From JBFLXN01 sp040755715 [NCBI: Candidatus Edwardsbacteria bacterium] (GTDB lineage: Bacteria > Edwardsbacteria > AC1 > JBFLXN01): a DNA stretch of 11,173 nucleotides. The notes under the pieces were generated by a model. That model worked only from the letters and a program-made list of their open reading frames with translations, had not been told where the DNA came from and searched no databases. The position numbers and the translations under genes were made by a program. Where the stretch lies: the NCBI GenBank assembly GCA_040755715.1, contig JBFLXN010000085.1, forward strand, positions 1 through 11,173, written 5' to 3'. Below, piece by piece: positions 1 to 7,527 of the stretch (position 1 is its first letter; every line of letters starts with the position of its first letter).

Positions 1-232
1 CCCCGACTTGTCGGGGGACAAGAGAAGAACAAGCCCAGAAGGCTTAAACGCTTGTCAGTGTTGATTTTCCTTCACTCCGTTCAGGATAAATCGTGCCAAT
101 TTTAGACAAAATTTTAACAAAGTCGTGAATGGTCTTTCGTCTTTTTAACCGTATAACGATGCCCTTTACCGAAACGAGCTTCGTTGCCCAGAAACGAACA
201 ACAAGCTCCTTTAACATTCCAGGTGGTAGAAG
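1..232. other. Non-coding stretch upstream of rseP with a small hairpin
   Basis: No gene can be supported here. Bases 1-16 form a perfect 7-bp hairpin (CCCCGAC/GTCGGGG) at the window edge. The same small palindrome type recurs at about 4106-4121 and 10885-10900, so it is more likely a dispersed palindrome than a unique terminator. All frames are short or unrecognisable. The only regulatory signal I can support is the ribosome binding site AGGTGG at 221-226, which belongs to the next gene. No convincing -35/-10 pair was found. Confidence 0.5.
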
Positions 233-1630
233 ATGTCTATTTTAATTACTCTTTTGGCTACTCTCTTTGTCTTAGGTGTCCTCATCTTTTTCCATGAGTT
301 CGGACACTTTTGGGTCGCCAGAAGATTTAATGTTCGGGTTTTAAAATTTTCTTTTGGCTTTGGTCCGGAAATTTTTGGCATCCAGAAAGGTGAGACAAGA
401 TATTTAATCTCCTGGGTTCCCTTAGGCGGATATGTGAAATTAGCCGGAGAAGAATCCAACGACCTTACCCGAAAAGGTGAACCCTGGGAATTTCTCTCAA
501 AGCCCTGGTGGGTAAGAATTCTCACCTACTTTGCCGGACCATTTATGAATTTGATTTTGACTTTCATTCTCAGTATTATCATCGGGGTAGTAGGAGTTAA
601 AATGCCAGACTATCCTTCAGTCATCGGAGAGATTGACCTCAAGTCAAAAGTTACAGAGCTAAAAACCTTTGAGGTGGGCGACCGGATTATACAAATTGAG
701 AGGACACCAGTTGAAACCTGGCATCAGGTTACCGAAGAATGGAGAAGACTGTTGAGGACAAATACAGATTCTGTCTCTATTGTTTTGCAGAGAAGAGGAA
801 TGAGTCTTGAGAAAAAAATTCACTTAAGCAAAGAAAATGACTGGCTTTCTGGGATAAGCCCAGCTTTGGGCACAGAGATTGGTTCGGTTTCGGTGGGAAC
901 ACCCGCCTACGAATCAGGAATGAGTGATGGCGATAGAATTATTTCCCTCAACGAGAAGGAAGTGAACACCTGGAGAGAGATGCGAGATATTATTTATGCT
1001 CACCCAAACAAACTTCTTAAAATGGTGGTGGAACGGAAGGGCAAGAAGATAAACATTTCAGTTATCCCAATGCCAGTAGAAATGCCTGGTCGTGGGACAG
1101 TGGGGGTTATTGGTGTTTCCCCCCCCCAGATAAGTTCTTACACTGTTCGCCTGAATTTTTTCGCTTCTGTTGTGCATGGAGCATCTTATACTTTGAAAAT
1201 GGTGGAAGTCACTTATTCCTCTCTATTTAGGATTGTTCAGCATCCGATGCTCATTCGTCAGCTTGGGGGAGCGATTTCTATTGTTCAAATGTCGGGAGCT
1301 TACGCAAAGAAAGGTATCTCTGACCTTCTCAATTTTATGGCTATGTTGAGTGTGATGCTGACGGTCGTAAATCTTCTGCCTATTCCCATTCTTGATGGTG
1401 GTAGTATAATTTTTTGTTCATTGGAAGGGATCCGCCGGAAACCCTTGAAAGAGAGAACACAAGCGCTTCTACAGCAAATTGGTCTGTCAATTTTGGTAGC
1501 CCTGGTTGTCTTTACTGTTCTTAACGATACCTGGCGCCTTCAAGCGAGAAAGACCGCCTTGAAGAAAGGAGAAAAGACGGGAGTGAATTCAAATATCAAA
1601 AATCTCCCGCCTTCGGCGGGATCCCGCTAA
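233..1630 (+). CDS. rseP: RseP-type site-2 intramembrane zinc metalloprotease
   Basis: This protein cleaves transmembrane substrates inside the inner membrane; in well-studied bacteria it cuts anti-sigma factors such as RseA and leftover signal peptides. The zinc and catalytic motif HEFGH is at residues 21-25 in the first membrane helix. A GxPLGGYVKLAGE-like loop lies near residues 62-73 and FAGPFMN near 100-106 at the second helix. Two PDZ-like regions follow, at roughly 125-205 and 212-290; the second is clearest (GTPAYESGMSDGDRI). The C-terminal metal-ligand motif LDG is at 387-389 within NLLPIPILDGG, followed by the last helix ending near residue 436. ATG at 233 has AGGTGG six bases upstream. 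The family normally ends near that last helix, so the 29-residue basic tail (437-465) is unusual, and its last 14 residues may come from repeat DNA. A run of nine C occurs at 1119-1127. Confidence 0.95.
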   Translation: MSILITLLATLFVLGVLIFFHEFGHFWVARRFNVRVLKFSFGFGPEIFGIQKGETRYLISWVPLGGYVKLAGEESNDLTRKGEPWEFLSKPWWVRILTYFAGPFMNLILTFILSIIIGVVGVKMPDYPSVIGEIDLKSKVTELKTFEVGDRIIQIERTPVETWHQVTEEWRRLLRTNTDSVSIVLQRRGMSLEKKIHLSKENDWLSGISPALGTEIGSVSVGTPAYESGMSDGDRIISLNEKEVNTWREMRDIIYAHPNKLLKMVVERKGKKINISVIPMPVEMPGRGTVGVIGVSPPQISSYTVRLNFFASVVHGASYTLKMVEVTYSSLFRIVQHPMLIRQLGGAISIVQMSGAYAKKGISDLLNFMAMLSVMLTVVNLLPIPILDGGSIIFCSLEGIRRKPLKERTQALLQQIGLSILVALVVFTVLNDTWRLQARKTALKKGEKTGVNSNIKNLPPSAGSR

Positions 1631-1788
1631 AAGCGTGGAAAATATCAAAATGACATATCAAAATTAATGTTTCTTAGATAAATGCCGCACCTATCCTCCA
1701 CGATGCCAAGTGGCGCCTATGGCGCCAATTTAGGATAGGTGCGGGATAAATTCCAAAATTTTGATTTTTGCATTTTAATATTTGAATT
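1586..1788. repeat. MITE-like palindromic block overlapping the rseP 3' end
   Basis: The ends 1586-1601 and 1773-1788 are inverted repeats matching at 15 of 16 positions (AATTCAAATATCAAAA on the left). A second, imperfect pair is nested inside (1640-1665 with 1757-1783). The core is a perfect 13-bp inverted repeat at 1685-1697 and 1732-1744. Inside it is a perfect 7-bp hairpin at 1711-1717 and 1721-1727 (TGGCGCC/GGCGCCA). Another hairpin, CCCGCC-TTC-GGCGGG, lies at 1606-1620. No transposase is encoded. The left boundary is uncertain: it may be 1586, inside rseP, or about 1640, after its stop. The block could also act as a transcript-folding or termination element between rseP and the HEAT gene, but there is no U-tract directly after a stem. 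Confidence 0.6.
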
Positions 1789-1815
1789 TATGCCGACCAA
1801 AGGGAGGCATATCTT

Positions 1816-3999
1816 ATGGAAGAAAAAATTCTTTCCCCAATGTTAATTGGGCGGGTCGTTGGCCAGATTGGGGCGGCTTTGAGAAATTTGCGGGTTTACC
1901 CGTCAAGCCACCCTATCTCCCAGAAACTGTTTGACAGTGCCTACGAATTATTGAAAGAAGCTTTGACCGGTGTCAAGGAATTCTCTTTAAGTCTGGCAGG
2001 AAACATATTGTTGGTTAACGGAAAACCCGTGCCCGACCCTAAAAAAGAAGTCTTTGCCAATTTCATCAGCGAAATGGGTAAGAGGAGTATCGGCAATCTC
2101 GTCTTCTACGAAGAATTGAATAAAGATGAACTTGTTGCCTTCTTTGAAATTATGGCGATGGATCACGACCTCGTGGAGAAAAAGGGTGGGATGCTGGTTC
2201 TTTTGGCTCAGAGGTCTGTTTATCACATTACAGTGGAAGAAATAGTTTATGGTCGCAAGAGAGAAGAACTCCCTGGAGTCGGAGCGGGTGAAGGTGTTCT
2301 TCTCACCTGGGATGAGTTGTTGAATATGCGAAGGGTTCCCGAACAATTTTTAGCCAGGATTGAGGGGAATCCACAAGAATTCGCTAGTTTACTGGGCCAG
2401 ATGCTCGGGAAAGAGAAAACCTATCTTCAGGGCGAAAAGATAATGGGGGCTATGGAAAAAGTGGCAGAGACCGTGGCTTCTTTGCGCGGGCGAGGTAGTC
2501 CTCAATATGTTGAAGGACTTTCAAAATTAGTTGACGCTTTGCAACCGCCATTACAGAGAAGAATCATTGAACGGGGGGGGCTGGACCCACAGTGGATTGG
2601 TGTCATTCAAAAGGTGATTGGAAACTTGAGTGAGTCGCAGGTCATTTCTATGATTGTTGAAGAATATAATGAATTCCGTGAAATGTTAGGTCCAGAAGTT
2701 CCAGCCGATACCAGAGAAATCGTAGAGAGAATGAGAGAATTTTTGACCAGAATTTTGCCAGACCTTCCACGCCGAGAAAAGTTCCTTCCTCATATAAGAG
2801 AAGAACTCCTAAAAGCAGGATTTACCGAAAGAGGCTTCCAACTTTTGATTTCGGAAAAAAGGGTGGGAGAACTTCTTATCAAAGAGATGACCGCAGAGTT
2901 GGCCAAGAAAGAAACTACCGCATTATTGGATACAGAAACAATTCTTTCTGTCAGACGAATTATTAAAGAAGAAACCGAAGCTATCCCGATTCTTGAGATT
3001 ATATTGACCACTTTTTCCCATAGAGAACCTGCCGTAAGAAAGAAAGCCGCGGAACGCTTTTCTGAAATTGGTGAAGAATTAGTTCTCAATGCTCGTTACG
3101 ACCTTCTGGATTGGGTAATTGACAAATTTATTGAGAGACTATACACAGAGGACAACTACGAGGCCTATGGGGCTCTCGTAGCTACTATGGAAGGCATTGC
3201 CCGGCTTCTCCTGGAAAAAGAAAAGCCCACTTTAGCCACAAAAATCAGCAAGATACTTTCTGAGCATATGCTTCTTTTATCTGAAAGGCCGATTGCTAAA
3301 GAAATACTGCAATCTCTGGGAAGAATTGGAGAAAAGGAAGCCATCCGGGGATTAATTTTAGCCCTTCTGAAAGAACCAATCTTTGAAGAGAGCGCCACTG
3401 TTCTGAGTAAATTGGGAGACAAGCCAGTGCCTTTACTGTTAGAGACTGTGCGGGAAAGTGAAGATAGGACAATGCGACTGAAATGTCTCTATGTCTTGGC
3501 AAAGATTGGCAAAGATGTGGCTCATTTTCTGTATCGTGACTTGAGAGATGAACGCTGGCATGTGCGCCGCAATGCCGTGTTACTTCTATCAATGGTGGGG
3601 GACGAAAGAGCCATTGACCCATTGAGCGTCTTGATTAATGACAAAGAACCCCGGGTGAGAAAAGAAGCGGTGAAAAGCATTGCCAAGATTGGCACTAACA
3701 AAGCCGAGCCCACCTTAATTGAAGCCTTAGATGACAAAGAAGAAGAAGTGCGTCTTGAAGCGATTACCTCTTTGGGGAATTTAAGAAGCATTCAGGCAGT
3801 CCCGGCTCTAATGAGTTTGTTTGAACGCAAAGACATTCTCGGCAGAAGTCAGAGTCCAGCGCTGAAGAAAGCCATCTGTGTGGCTTTAGCCGCCATTGGC
3901 GATAAGAGAGCGATTTCCACACTTTCTAAGGCAATGGAAGATAAAGATGAGTCGGTGCAGGAATCTGCCAAACAGGCAATGCAAATACTTTCAAAGTAG
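1816..3999 (+). CDS. HEAT-repeat (PBS-lyase-like) protein
   Basis: This 727-residue protein has no signal peptide or membrane helix and is probably a cytoplasmic scaffold or regulator. Residues ~5-120 form a domain with the pattern YPSSHPIS, then SLAGNILLVNGKPV, then IGNLVFYEELNKDEL. From memory, this module also occurs in front of HEAT or HD-GYP regions in other uncharacterised proteins. The middle (about 130-380) is helical and unrecognised. The C-terminal half, from about 390, is a helical-repeat solenoid. Clear HEAT units read like DERWHVRRNAVLLLSMVGDERAIDPL, DKEPRVRKEAVKSIAKIG and DKEEEVRLEAITSLGNL, and continue to the last residue. AGGGAGG at 1801-1807 sits eight bases before the ATG. 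The gene is separated from rseP by the palindromic block, so co-transcription is uncertain. There is no catalytic motif and the partner is unknown. A run of eight G occurs at 2573-2580. Confidence 0.85.
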   Translation: MEEKILSPMLIGRVVGQIGAALRNLRVYPSSHPISQKLFDSAYELLKEALTGVKEFSLSLAGNILLVNGKPVPDPKKEVFANFISEMGKRSIGNLVFYEELNKDELVAFFEIMAMDHDLVEKKGGMLVLLAQRSVYHITVEEIVYGRKREELPGVGAGEGVLLTWDELLNMRRVPEQFLARIEGNPQEFASLLGQMLGKEKTYLQGEKIMGAMEKVAETVASLRGRGSPQYVEGLSKLVDALQPPLQRRIIERGGLDPQWIGVIQKVIGNLSESQVISMIVEEYNEFREMLGPEVPADTREIVERMREFLTRILPDLPRREKFLPHIREELLKAGFTERGFQLLISEKRVGELLIKEMTAELAKKETTALLDTETILSVRRIIKEETEAIPILEIILTTFSHREPAVRKKAAERFSEIGEELVLNARYDLLDWVIDKFIERLYTEDNYEAYGALVATMEGIARLLLEKEKPTLATKISKILSEHMLLLSERPIAKEILQSLGRIGEKEAIRGLILALLKEPIFEESATVLSKLGDKPVPLLLETVRESEDRTMRLKCLYVLAKIGKDVAHFLYRDLRDERWHVRRNAVLLLSMVGDERAIDPLSVLINDKEPRVRKEAVKSIAKIGTNKAEPTLIEALDDKEEEVRLEAITSLGNLRSIQAVPALMSLFERKDILGRSQSPALKKAICVALAAIGDKRAISTLSKAMEDKDESVQESAKQAMQILSK

Positions 4000-4040
4000 T
4001 AGTGAGAAAGCCCTTCCCTGGCCGTTGTCTCAGCAGGACT

Positions 4041-4064
4041 TTGTTAAAGGAAAAATTTTAACAA
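4041..4064. terminator. Hairpin after the HEAT-repeat gene
   Basis: TTGTTAAA (4041-4048) pairs perfectly with TTTAACAA (4057-4064) across an eight-base loop, about 40 bases after the stop codon. It is AT-rich and has no clear T-tract, so it would be a weak terminator at best. Confidence 0.25.
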
Positions 4065-4087
4065 GGTACTGACAAAGGTAGATTTGT

Positions 4088-4146
4088 AGTAGTAGCAGAA
4101 CTTGTCCCGACTTTGTCGGGCTAAATTTTGCTACTATAAAAAATTT
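4088..4146. repeat. Left arm of the duplicated locus (occupied copy)
   Basis: These 59 bases appear identical to 10867-10925. The unit folds: AGTAGCAGAA near its left end pairs with TTTTGCTACT at 4124-4133 (nine of ten), enclosing the hairpin CCCGAC-TTT-GTCGGG. At 4146 the match stops exactly where the insertion sequence starts, and it resumes at 5255. Confidence 0.9.
4139..4146. repeat. Target-site duplication of the IS, left copy
   Basis: AAAAATTT here is repeated at 5255-5262 on the other side of the IS. It is present only once at the empty locus (10918-10925), which confirms it as a true 8-bp duplication. Confidence 0.9.
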
Positions 4147-4155
4147 GGTAATGTC

Positions 4156-4779
4156 CTAATTTGTAGTTGATAAACCTTGGATGCTTTTATAGGCGAATAA
4201 TTCAGTCCAGTCCCAAATATGGTCAACAATTTTTTCTGCCATAGCAGGAGTTGAACCGCTACCTCTTCCATTGCTCAGAGCATCATAGGTTTTGAAGAAA
4301 TTGTTGTAAACTTGCCAGATGGCCAGATGATTATCAAGCATCCTGGAAGATTTTGAAAAACACAGAGTCTTTCGGGTTAAACGACTAATCCGATGCCTAA
4401 GAGTATTACTATAGCGTTCCACAAAAACCGTCTCAAGGTTTTTGAGTCTTTGACGACCAAAGATGTTCTTTCTCCTTTTGCCGATTACTCGCCCTTCTTT
4501 TCGTATCTTGATCAACTGACCATAGTTAATAGATTGCGGAGAATAGAATTTTAATATCGCTTTGGGATACTGGCGATTACCATCGCTTGCTATCCGGGGT
4601 TTACGAGATCCCATTTTGCTCCGGTGTTTAATTTTTTGAAATAACTTGTCAGCACTTTTCTGAACTCTCTGACCAACATGATGAGCTAAATGTAAACGAG
4701 TATCTGGTTTCAATCCGAGATATATCCATGTATCACGGAATCGAGTTCGGTGATAACCCTTCTGGGTAAATTTCTTTTG
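4156..4779 (-). CDS. IS1-family transposase, catalytic part (InsB-like, reached by -1 frameshift)
   Basis: This frame carries most of the catalytic domain: WIYLGLKPDTRLHLAHHVGQR, then the second catalytic Asp in ASDGN, and the Glu in FVERYSNTLRHR typical of IS1-family DDE enzymes. The first Asp (LQVDEMWTF) is in the upstream frame, so this frame alone cannot be an active enzyme. The reading frame is closed by TAA just 5' of the A-run, so it starts at the slippery site itself; an ATG at 4713 is the first possible internal start. A -1 slip on A-AAA-AAC would give one protein of about 340 residues. The alternative is a one-base loss from a nine-A ancestor with a single continuous frame, which some IS1-family members have. 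Confidence 0.8.
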   Translation of the reverse strand, partial: QKKFTQKGYHRTRFRDTWIYLGLKPDTRLHLAHHVGQRVQKSADKLFQKIKHRSKMGSRKPRIASDGNRQYPKAILKFYSPQSINYGQLIKIRKEGRVIGKRRKNIFGRQRLKNLETVFVERYSNTLRHRISRLTRKTLCFSKSSRMLDNHLAIWQVYNNFFKTYDALSNGRGSGSTPAMAEKIVDHIWDWTELFAYKSIQGLSTTN

Positions 4780-5177
4780 TTTTTTTTAATGAAAGTCCAC
4801 ATCTCATCAACTTGAAGTTTAGTTAATTTGACATCACGAATCAAGAAATCAGTGACTTCCCGACAGTGAGATGCAAGGTCTTCAATGATTCGCATAACCG
4901 TATCACGATGAATCCCAACAATGCGTTCAATCGCGCGGATACCATTTTTCTCTACGAGGAGTTTACAGATTAAAATTATTTGTTCGGGTGATTTCTTCCG
5001 ATTATATAAAAAAGTCCCTTTTGTTTCAATAAATACTTTATGACAAACTTGACACCGATATCGTTTGCGGCCATTGCGATCGTGTCCAAACTTAACAATA
5101 CGACTTTTTGCTCCGGTCTTTCCATAAAACTTGCACTCTTTGTTAGTGCAACAAGGTGCTTGAATTATTTTTCTCAT
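4710..5177 (-). CDS. IS1-family transposase, DNA-binding part (InsA-like)
   Basis: The N-terminus has a zinc-ribbon pattern (APCCTNKEC ... RYRCQVCHKVF) followed by a helix-turn-helix region (LLVEKNGIRAIERIVGIHRDTVMRII), as in InsA proteins that bind the IS ends. The frame continues through the first catalytic Asp (LQVDEMWTF) to the A8C run at 4779-4787, then runs on for about 22 codons to its own stop. The start is ATG at 5177 (minus strand) with GGAGG at 5183-5187, five bases away. A TTG at 5189 is also open but overlaps the ribosome binding site. InsA alone acts as a repressor and end-binder in IS1; here that role is inference. Confidence 0.85.
   Translation of the reverse strand: MRKIIQAPCCTNKECKFYGKTGAKSRIVKFGHDRNGRKRYRCQVCHKVFIETKGTFLYNRKKSPEQIILICKLLVEKNGIRAIERIVGIHRDTVMRIIEDLASHCREVTDFLIRDVKLTKLQVDEMWTFIKKNKRNLPRRVITELDSVIHGYISD
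4779..4787 (-). promoter_or_regulatory. Slippery A8C run, probable -1 frameshift site
   Basis: On the minus strand the run reads AAAAAAAAC and contains A-AAA-AAC in register with the InsA frame. This is the same heptamer used by IS1. The -1 frame has TAA immediately before the run and is open for 208 codons after it. Function is inferred from this arrangement. Confidence 0.6.
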
Positions 5178-5254
5178 ATTAGCCTCCAAAGATTGACTAA
5201 TATGAGGATATCATAAAAAGAAAAACCTTGTCAACTATATTTTAGGACATTACC

Positions 5255-5262
5255 AAAAATTT
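5255..5262. repeat. Target-site duplication of the IS, right copy
   Basis: AAAAATTT directly abuts the right inverted repeat and matches 4139-4146. The following bases to 5322 continue the match to the empty locus at 10926-10985 with two substitutions. Confidence 0.9.
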
Positions 5263-5283
5263 GCAATTTGTCTTCATTTTTTC

Positions 5284-5312
5284 TTGACTTTTTCTTAGTA
5301 GAGTAGTATAGT
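5284..5312 (+). promoter_or_regulatory. Sigma70-type promoter reading into the cassette array
   Basis: TTGACT (5284-5289) and TATAGT (5307-5312) are separated by exactly 17 bp. The predicted start of transcription, about seven bases after the -10 box, falls in the GTTAGGC recombination site at 5317-5323. The same promoter with two spacer substitutions occurs at the empty locus (10947-10975). There it lies about 55 bp upstream of a start codon homologous to that of the FG-GAP gene. I infer it was originally that gene's promoter and now drives the cassettes. Confidence 0.8.
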
Positions 5313-5316
5313 TTTA

Positions 5317-5323
5317 GTTAGGC
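5317..5323 (+). other. Integron recombination site at the start of the array (attI-like or secondary site)
   Basis: GTTAGGC fits the integron core site GTTRRRY. No attC fold lies upstream, so this is where the first cassette joined the target. The empty locus has GTTAGGT at the same position (10980-10986). With cleavage after the first G, the target's TTAGGT was moved to 7916-7921 at the array's far end. No intI gene or attI repeats are visible nearby, so a secondary site is at least as likely as a true attI. Confidence 0.75.
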
Positions 5324-5346
5324 GTAAAAAATAAAAAGGATCATAG

Positions 5347-5828
<482 letters not shown>

Positions 5829-5845
<17 letters not shown>

Positions 5846-5888
5846 AGCTGACGGCGTTTCACGCCGCAGCTTAGCTCTATCGTTAGAC
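5829..5888 (+). other. attC1, 60-bp cassette recombination site
   Basis: R'' GCCTAAC (5829-5835) pairs with R' GTTAGAC (5882-5888). The inner arms, 5841-5856 and 5862-5875, form GCT/AGC, AAGCTG/CAGCTT and CGGCG/CGCCG around a five-base loop. Two unpaired bases on the left arm (G5844 and A5851) are the extrahelical bases expected of an attC. Length and layout match the short 60-bp class. Confidence 0.92.
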
Positions 5889-5936
5889 TAACGCGACAAA
5901 ATATCTTGCAAGAGGAAGCATTTACGGAGGTTTTTG

Positions 5937-6905
5937 TTGAAACTTACCCTTGACCGGCTGGAAGCGTATGTCACCTTGACGAAGGCAGACAAAACTGAGG
6001 AGGAGAGGAGGAAAGAGATCGAGGAACTCGGCCACGATTTCAAATCCGGAAAACGTAACCTGGAGGACTACCGGGTGATGGAGGACACTGAAGGCCAGAT
6101 CATAGCCTCGATTCGGATTTGCATACTCGGGGAGGGGTTTTCGGTCCTCACGGAACTGGTAACGCGTAAGGGAATCCCGGACACAGAGAGGGATCGCGCA
6201 ACCTCGCTCATTTTCGAGGCGGTCGAGAGGGCCCGAACCTCTAATGTGCTGGAAATCGGAACGAGGATCGATATTTCAGTTTTTTTCGACAGGTATGGGC
6301 TTGCTCTGAGTCAGGCAGGTTTCGTATTTCGGGGGGCTCGGATCGAGTATAAATCTCGCGTCACCGAACTTCCGGAAGAACAAGGTACTCCAATTAAGTG
6401 GGAGTCGATGGACACAGTGGGGTTTGAAATGGCAACCCGCCTCCTGTGGGAGGTCAGTCAGGGTCAACCGGATGCAGATCCGGAAGAAGATCCGGCACAG
6501 GCACTGAAAGCCTTTTTGGACGAACCCGATCTCAACGGAACACCGGAATGTGTTCACGTAGGATTTCTCGACGGTCAGCCAGCCGCACTCGTGATCGCCC
6601 AAGTGAACCCAAGTACAGGCTGGTCGCGGATTACGCACATGGGCATCGTTCCTACCTTTCGCGGTCAGGGACTCGGGAAATGGGCACACCGACATGGTTT
6701 TGCGATGATCCGCGCGCAGAAAGGTGAACTCTACCACGGCGGATGTTCTGCGGAAAATGCAGCGATGATTGCGCTTTTCAAGCGTCACGGGTGCAAAGAG
6801 GTCGTAAGGATGCACGAATGGAAGTGGAAGGCAAGCAGAACTCCCCTGGGGACGGGATCGGACCAAGAAATGGGGGAGTTTCGTGGCCCGCAGAACACGA
6901 CCTGA
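5937..6905 (+). CDS. GNAT-family N-acetyltransferase, two-domain
   Basis: The C-terminal domain (about residues 190-305) is a GNAT fold. ITHMGIVPTFRGQGLGKWAHRHGFAMI holds the acetyl-CoA pyrophosphate loop RGQGLG at residues 242-247, followed by GGCSAENAAMIALFKRHGCKEV. The N-terminal half (about 50-145) looks like a second, degenerate GNAT domain without the RxxGxG loop, with IPDTERDRATSLIFEAVERA in the equivalent place. The substrate is unknown; cassette-borne GNATs include drug-modifying enzymes, but nothing here points to one. The start is probably TTG at 5937, with GGAGG (5926-5930) six bases upstream; another TTG at 5934 is too close. It is the only gene of cassette 2. Its base composition is visibly more GC-rich than cassette 1 and the house genes, a sign of separate origin. 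Confidence 0.85.
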   Translation: MKLTLDRLEAYVTLTKADKTEEERRKEIEELGHDFKSGKRNLEDYRVMEDTEGQIIASIRICILGEGFSVLTELVTRKGIPDTERDRATSLIFEAVERARTSNVLEIGTRIDISVFFDRYGLALSQAGFVFRGARIEYKSRVTELPEEQGTPIKWESMDTVGFEMATRLLWEVSQGQPDADPEEDPAQALKAFLDEPDLNGTPECVHVGFLDGQPAALVIAQVNPSTGWSRITHMGIVPTFRGQGLGKWAHRHGFAMIRAQKGELYHGGCSAENAAMIALFKRHGCKEVVRMHEWKWKASRTPLGTGSDQEMGEFRGPQNTT

Positions 6906-6916
6906 AGTAATATATC

Positions 6917-7006
6917 GTCTAATAACGCCCTTGCCAACCCCGTCGGCGCACCGCTCCCAACGCGGCGTCGGCGGCCCGACCGACGTACCGTTGGATATGG
7001 GTTTCC
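6917..7006 (+). other. Degenerate attC-like GC-rich palindrome in cassette 2
   Basis: After the GNAT stop, GTCTAAT and TGCCAAC-like boxes precede a strongly folding stretch. CCAAC at 6934-6938 can pair with GTTGG at 6990-6994, and GTCGG/CCGAC repeats sit inside. GTTGGAT (6990-6996) fits GTTRRRY. It may be the remnant of an earlier attC left next to attC2. The left core box is poor, so it could simply be a structured 3' untranslated region. Confidence 0.35.
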
Positions 7007-7134
7007 GTCTAACATGGGCATCAAGCCGACAACCTTACGCGCGGCGTTTAACAGCATTCGTGATGGGCAAGCGTTGGGCGTTTAATGGGGGGGCCTGTTG
7101 GAGTCGGTTGCGGCTTATGCCCCTGCCGTTATGG
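7007..7134 (+). other. attC2, 128-bp cassette recombination site
   Basis: R'' GTCTAAC is at 7007-7013. The left arm 7016-7034 contains the classic TCAAGCCGAC and pairs with the right arm 7106-7122 (GCGGCTTA). Two extrahelical bases remain on the left arm. R' is GTTATGG (7128-7134), which keeps GTTA but departs from GTTRRRY at two positions. The long central region resembles that of attC3. Confidence 0.8.
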
Positions 7135-7198
7135 CAAGGGTTCAGCGTTGGGTTGGTAAGGCGCCGCTACGTCGAGGGCAAGGTAAAGAAAACAAACG

Positions 7199-7513
7199 AT
7201 GAGCGATGATATTCTTGTACGCATCAAGCGAGCGGTCCTGGCGGGACACTACGCTTTCAGTGAAAAAGCGCGGCTGGAAATGGAGGCGGATAGTCTCACT
7301 GAACTCGATGTAGCGGAGTCTATTCTCAATGCAGTCGCCATTTACAAAATCCTTCGTTCTCGTAGCCCATTTCGTAAACAAGCCAAAGAATATCTTTACG
7401 TGATTCAGAGTACCAACTTGGATGGCTTGATGATTTACACCAAAGGCAAGTTGGTGCGTGAGGCCGGCGTGGAGACCTACTATTTTCTGATCTCCTCGAA
7501 GAAAGCACATTGA
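7199..7513 (+). CDS. DUF4258 protein, probable toxin of a TA pair
   Basis: This 104-residue protein matches the DUF4258 pattern: HYAFSEKARLEMEADSLTELDVAESILNAVAIYKILRSRS, then KEYLYVIQSTNLDGLMIYTKGKLV and VETYYFLIS. DUF4258 proteins are predicted to share the RelE/MqsR-like fold and are commonly encoded just before YgiT-type zinc-finger proteins, which is the case here; a toxin role is therefore inference from pairing. It is the first gene of cassette 3. The ribosome binding site is weak (AAGG about 15 bases before the ATG). Its stop lies 14 bases before the ATG of the next gene. No promoter is obvious inside the cassette, so expression probably depends on read-through from 5284-5312. Confidence 0.8.
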   Translation: MSDDILVRIKRAVLAGHYAFSEKARLEMEADSLTELDVAESILNAVAIYKILRSRSPFRKQAKEYLYVIQSTNLDGLMIYTKGKLVREAGVETYYFLISSKKAH

Positions 7514-7527
7514 GGAACATAAGCATT

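Larger units (their letters stand above)
4147..5254 (-). mobile_element. Complete IS1-family insertion sequence, 1108 bp
   Basis: The ends are perfect 13-bp inverted repeats: GGTAATGTCCTAA at 4147-4159 and its complement at 5242-5254, with weaker matching for about 13 more bases. Flanking AAAAATTT on both sides is an 8-bp target duplication, in the usual IS1-family range of 8-9 bp. The uninterrupted target exists at 10867-10986. Two minus-strand frames encode an InsA-like zinc-finger/HTH part and an InsB-like DDE part. The transposase stop codon (4156-4158) lies inside the left inverted repeat. The IS sits about 30 bp upstream of the promoter that drives the cassette array and points away from it. 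Perfect end repeats and a perfect target duplication suggest recent insertion. Confidence 0.93.

Noticed and set aside
1119-1127. Nine-C run in rseP as a phase-variation switch
   Set aside because: The frame is intact and the conserved LDG motif follows it; there is no evidence of variation in this single sequence. The same applies to the eight-G run at 2573.
7147-7153. GTTGGGT as the R' box of attC2
   Set aside because: It fits GTTRRRY better than GTTATGG at 7128, but the spacing from the paired right arm (7106-7122) would be about 24 bases instead of five.
6883-7209. Open frame across the end of cassette 2 and start of cassette 3
   Set aside because: It overlaps the GNAT end and attC2, and the translation is arginine-rich shadow sequence without family features.
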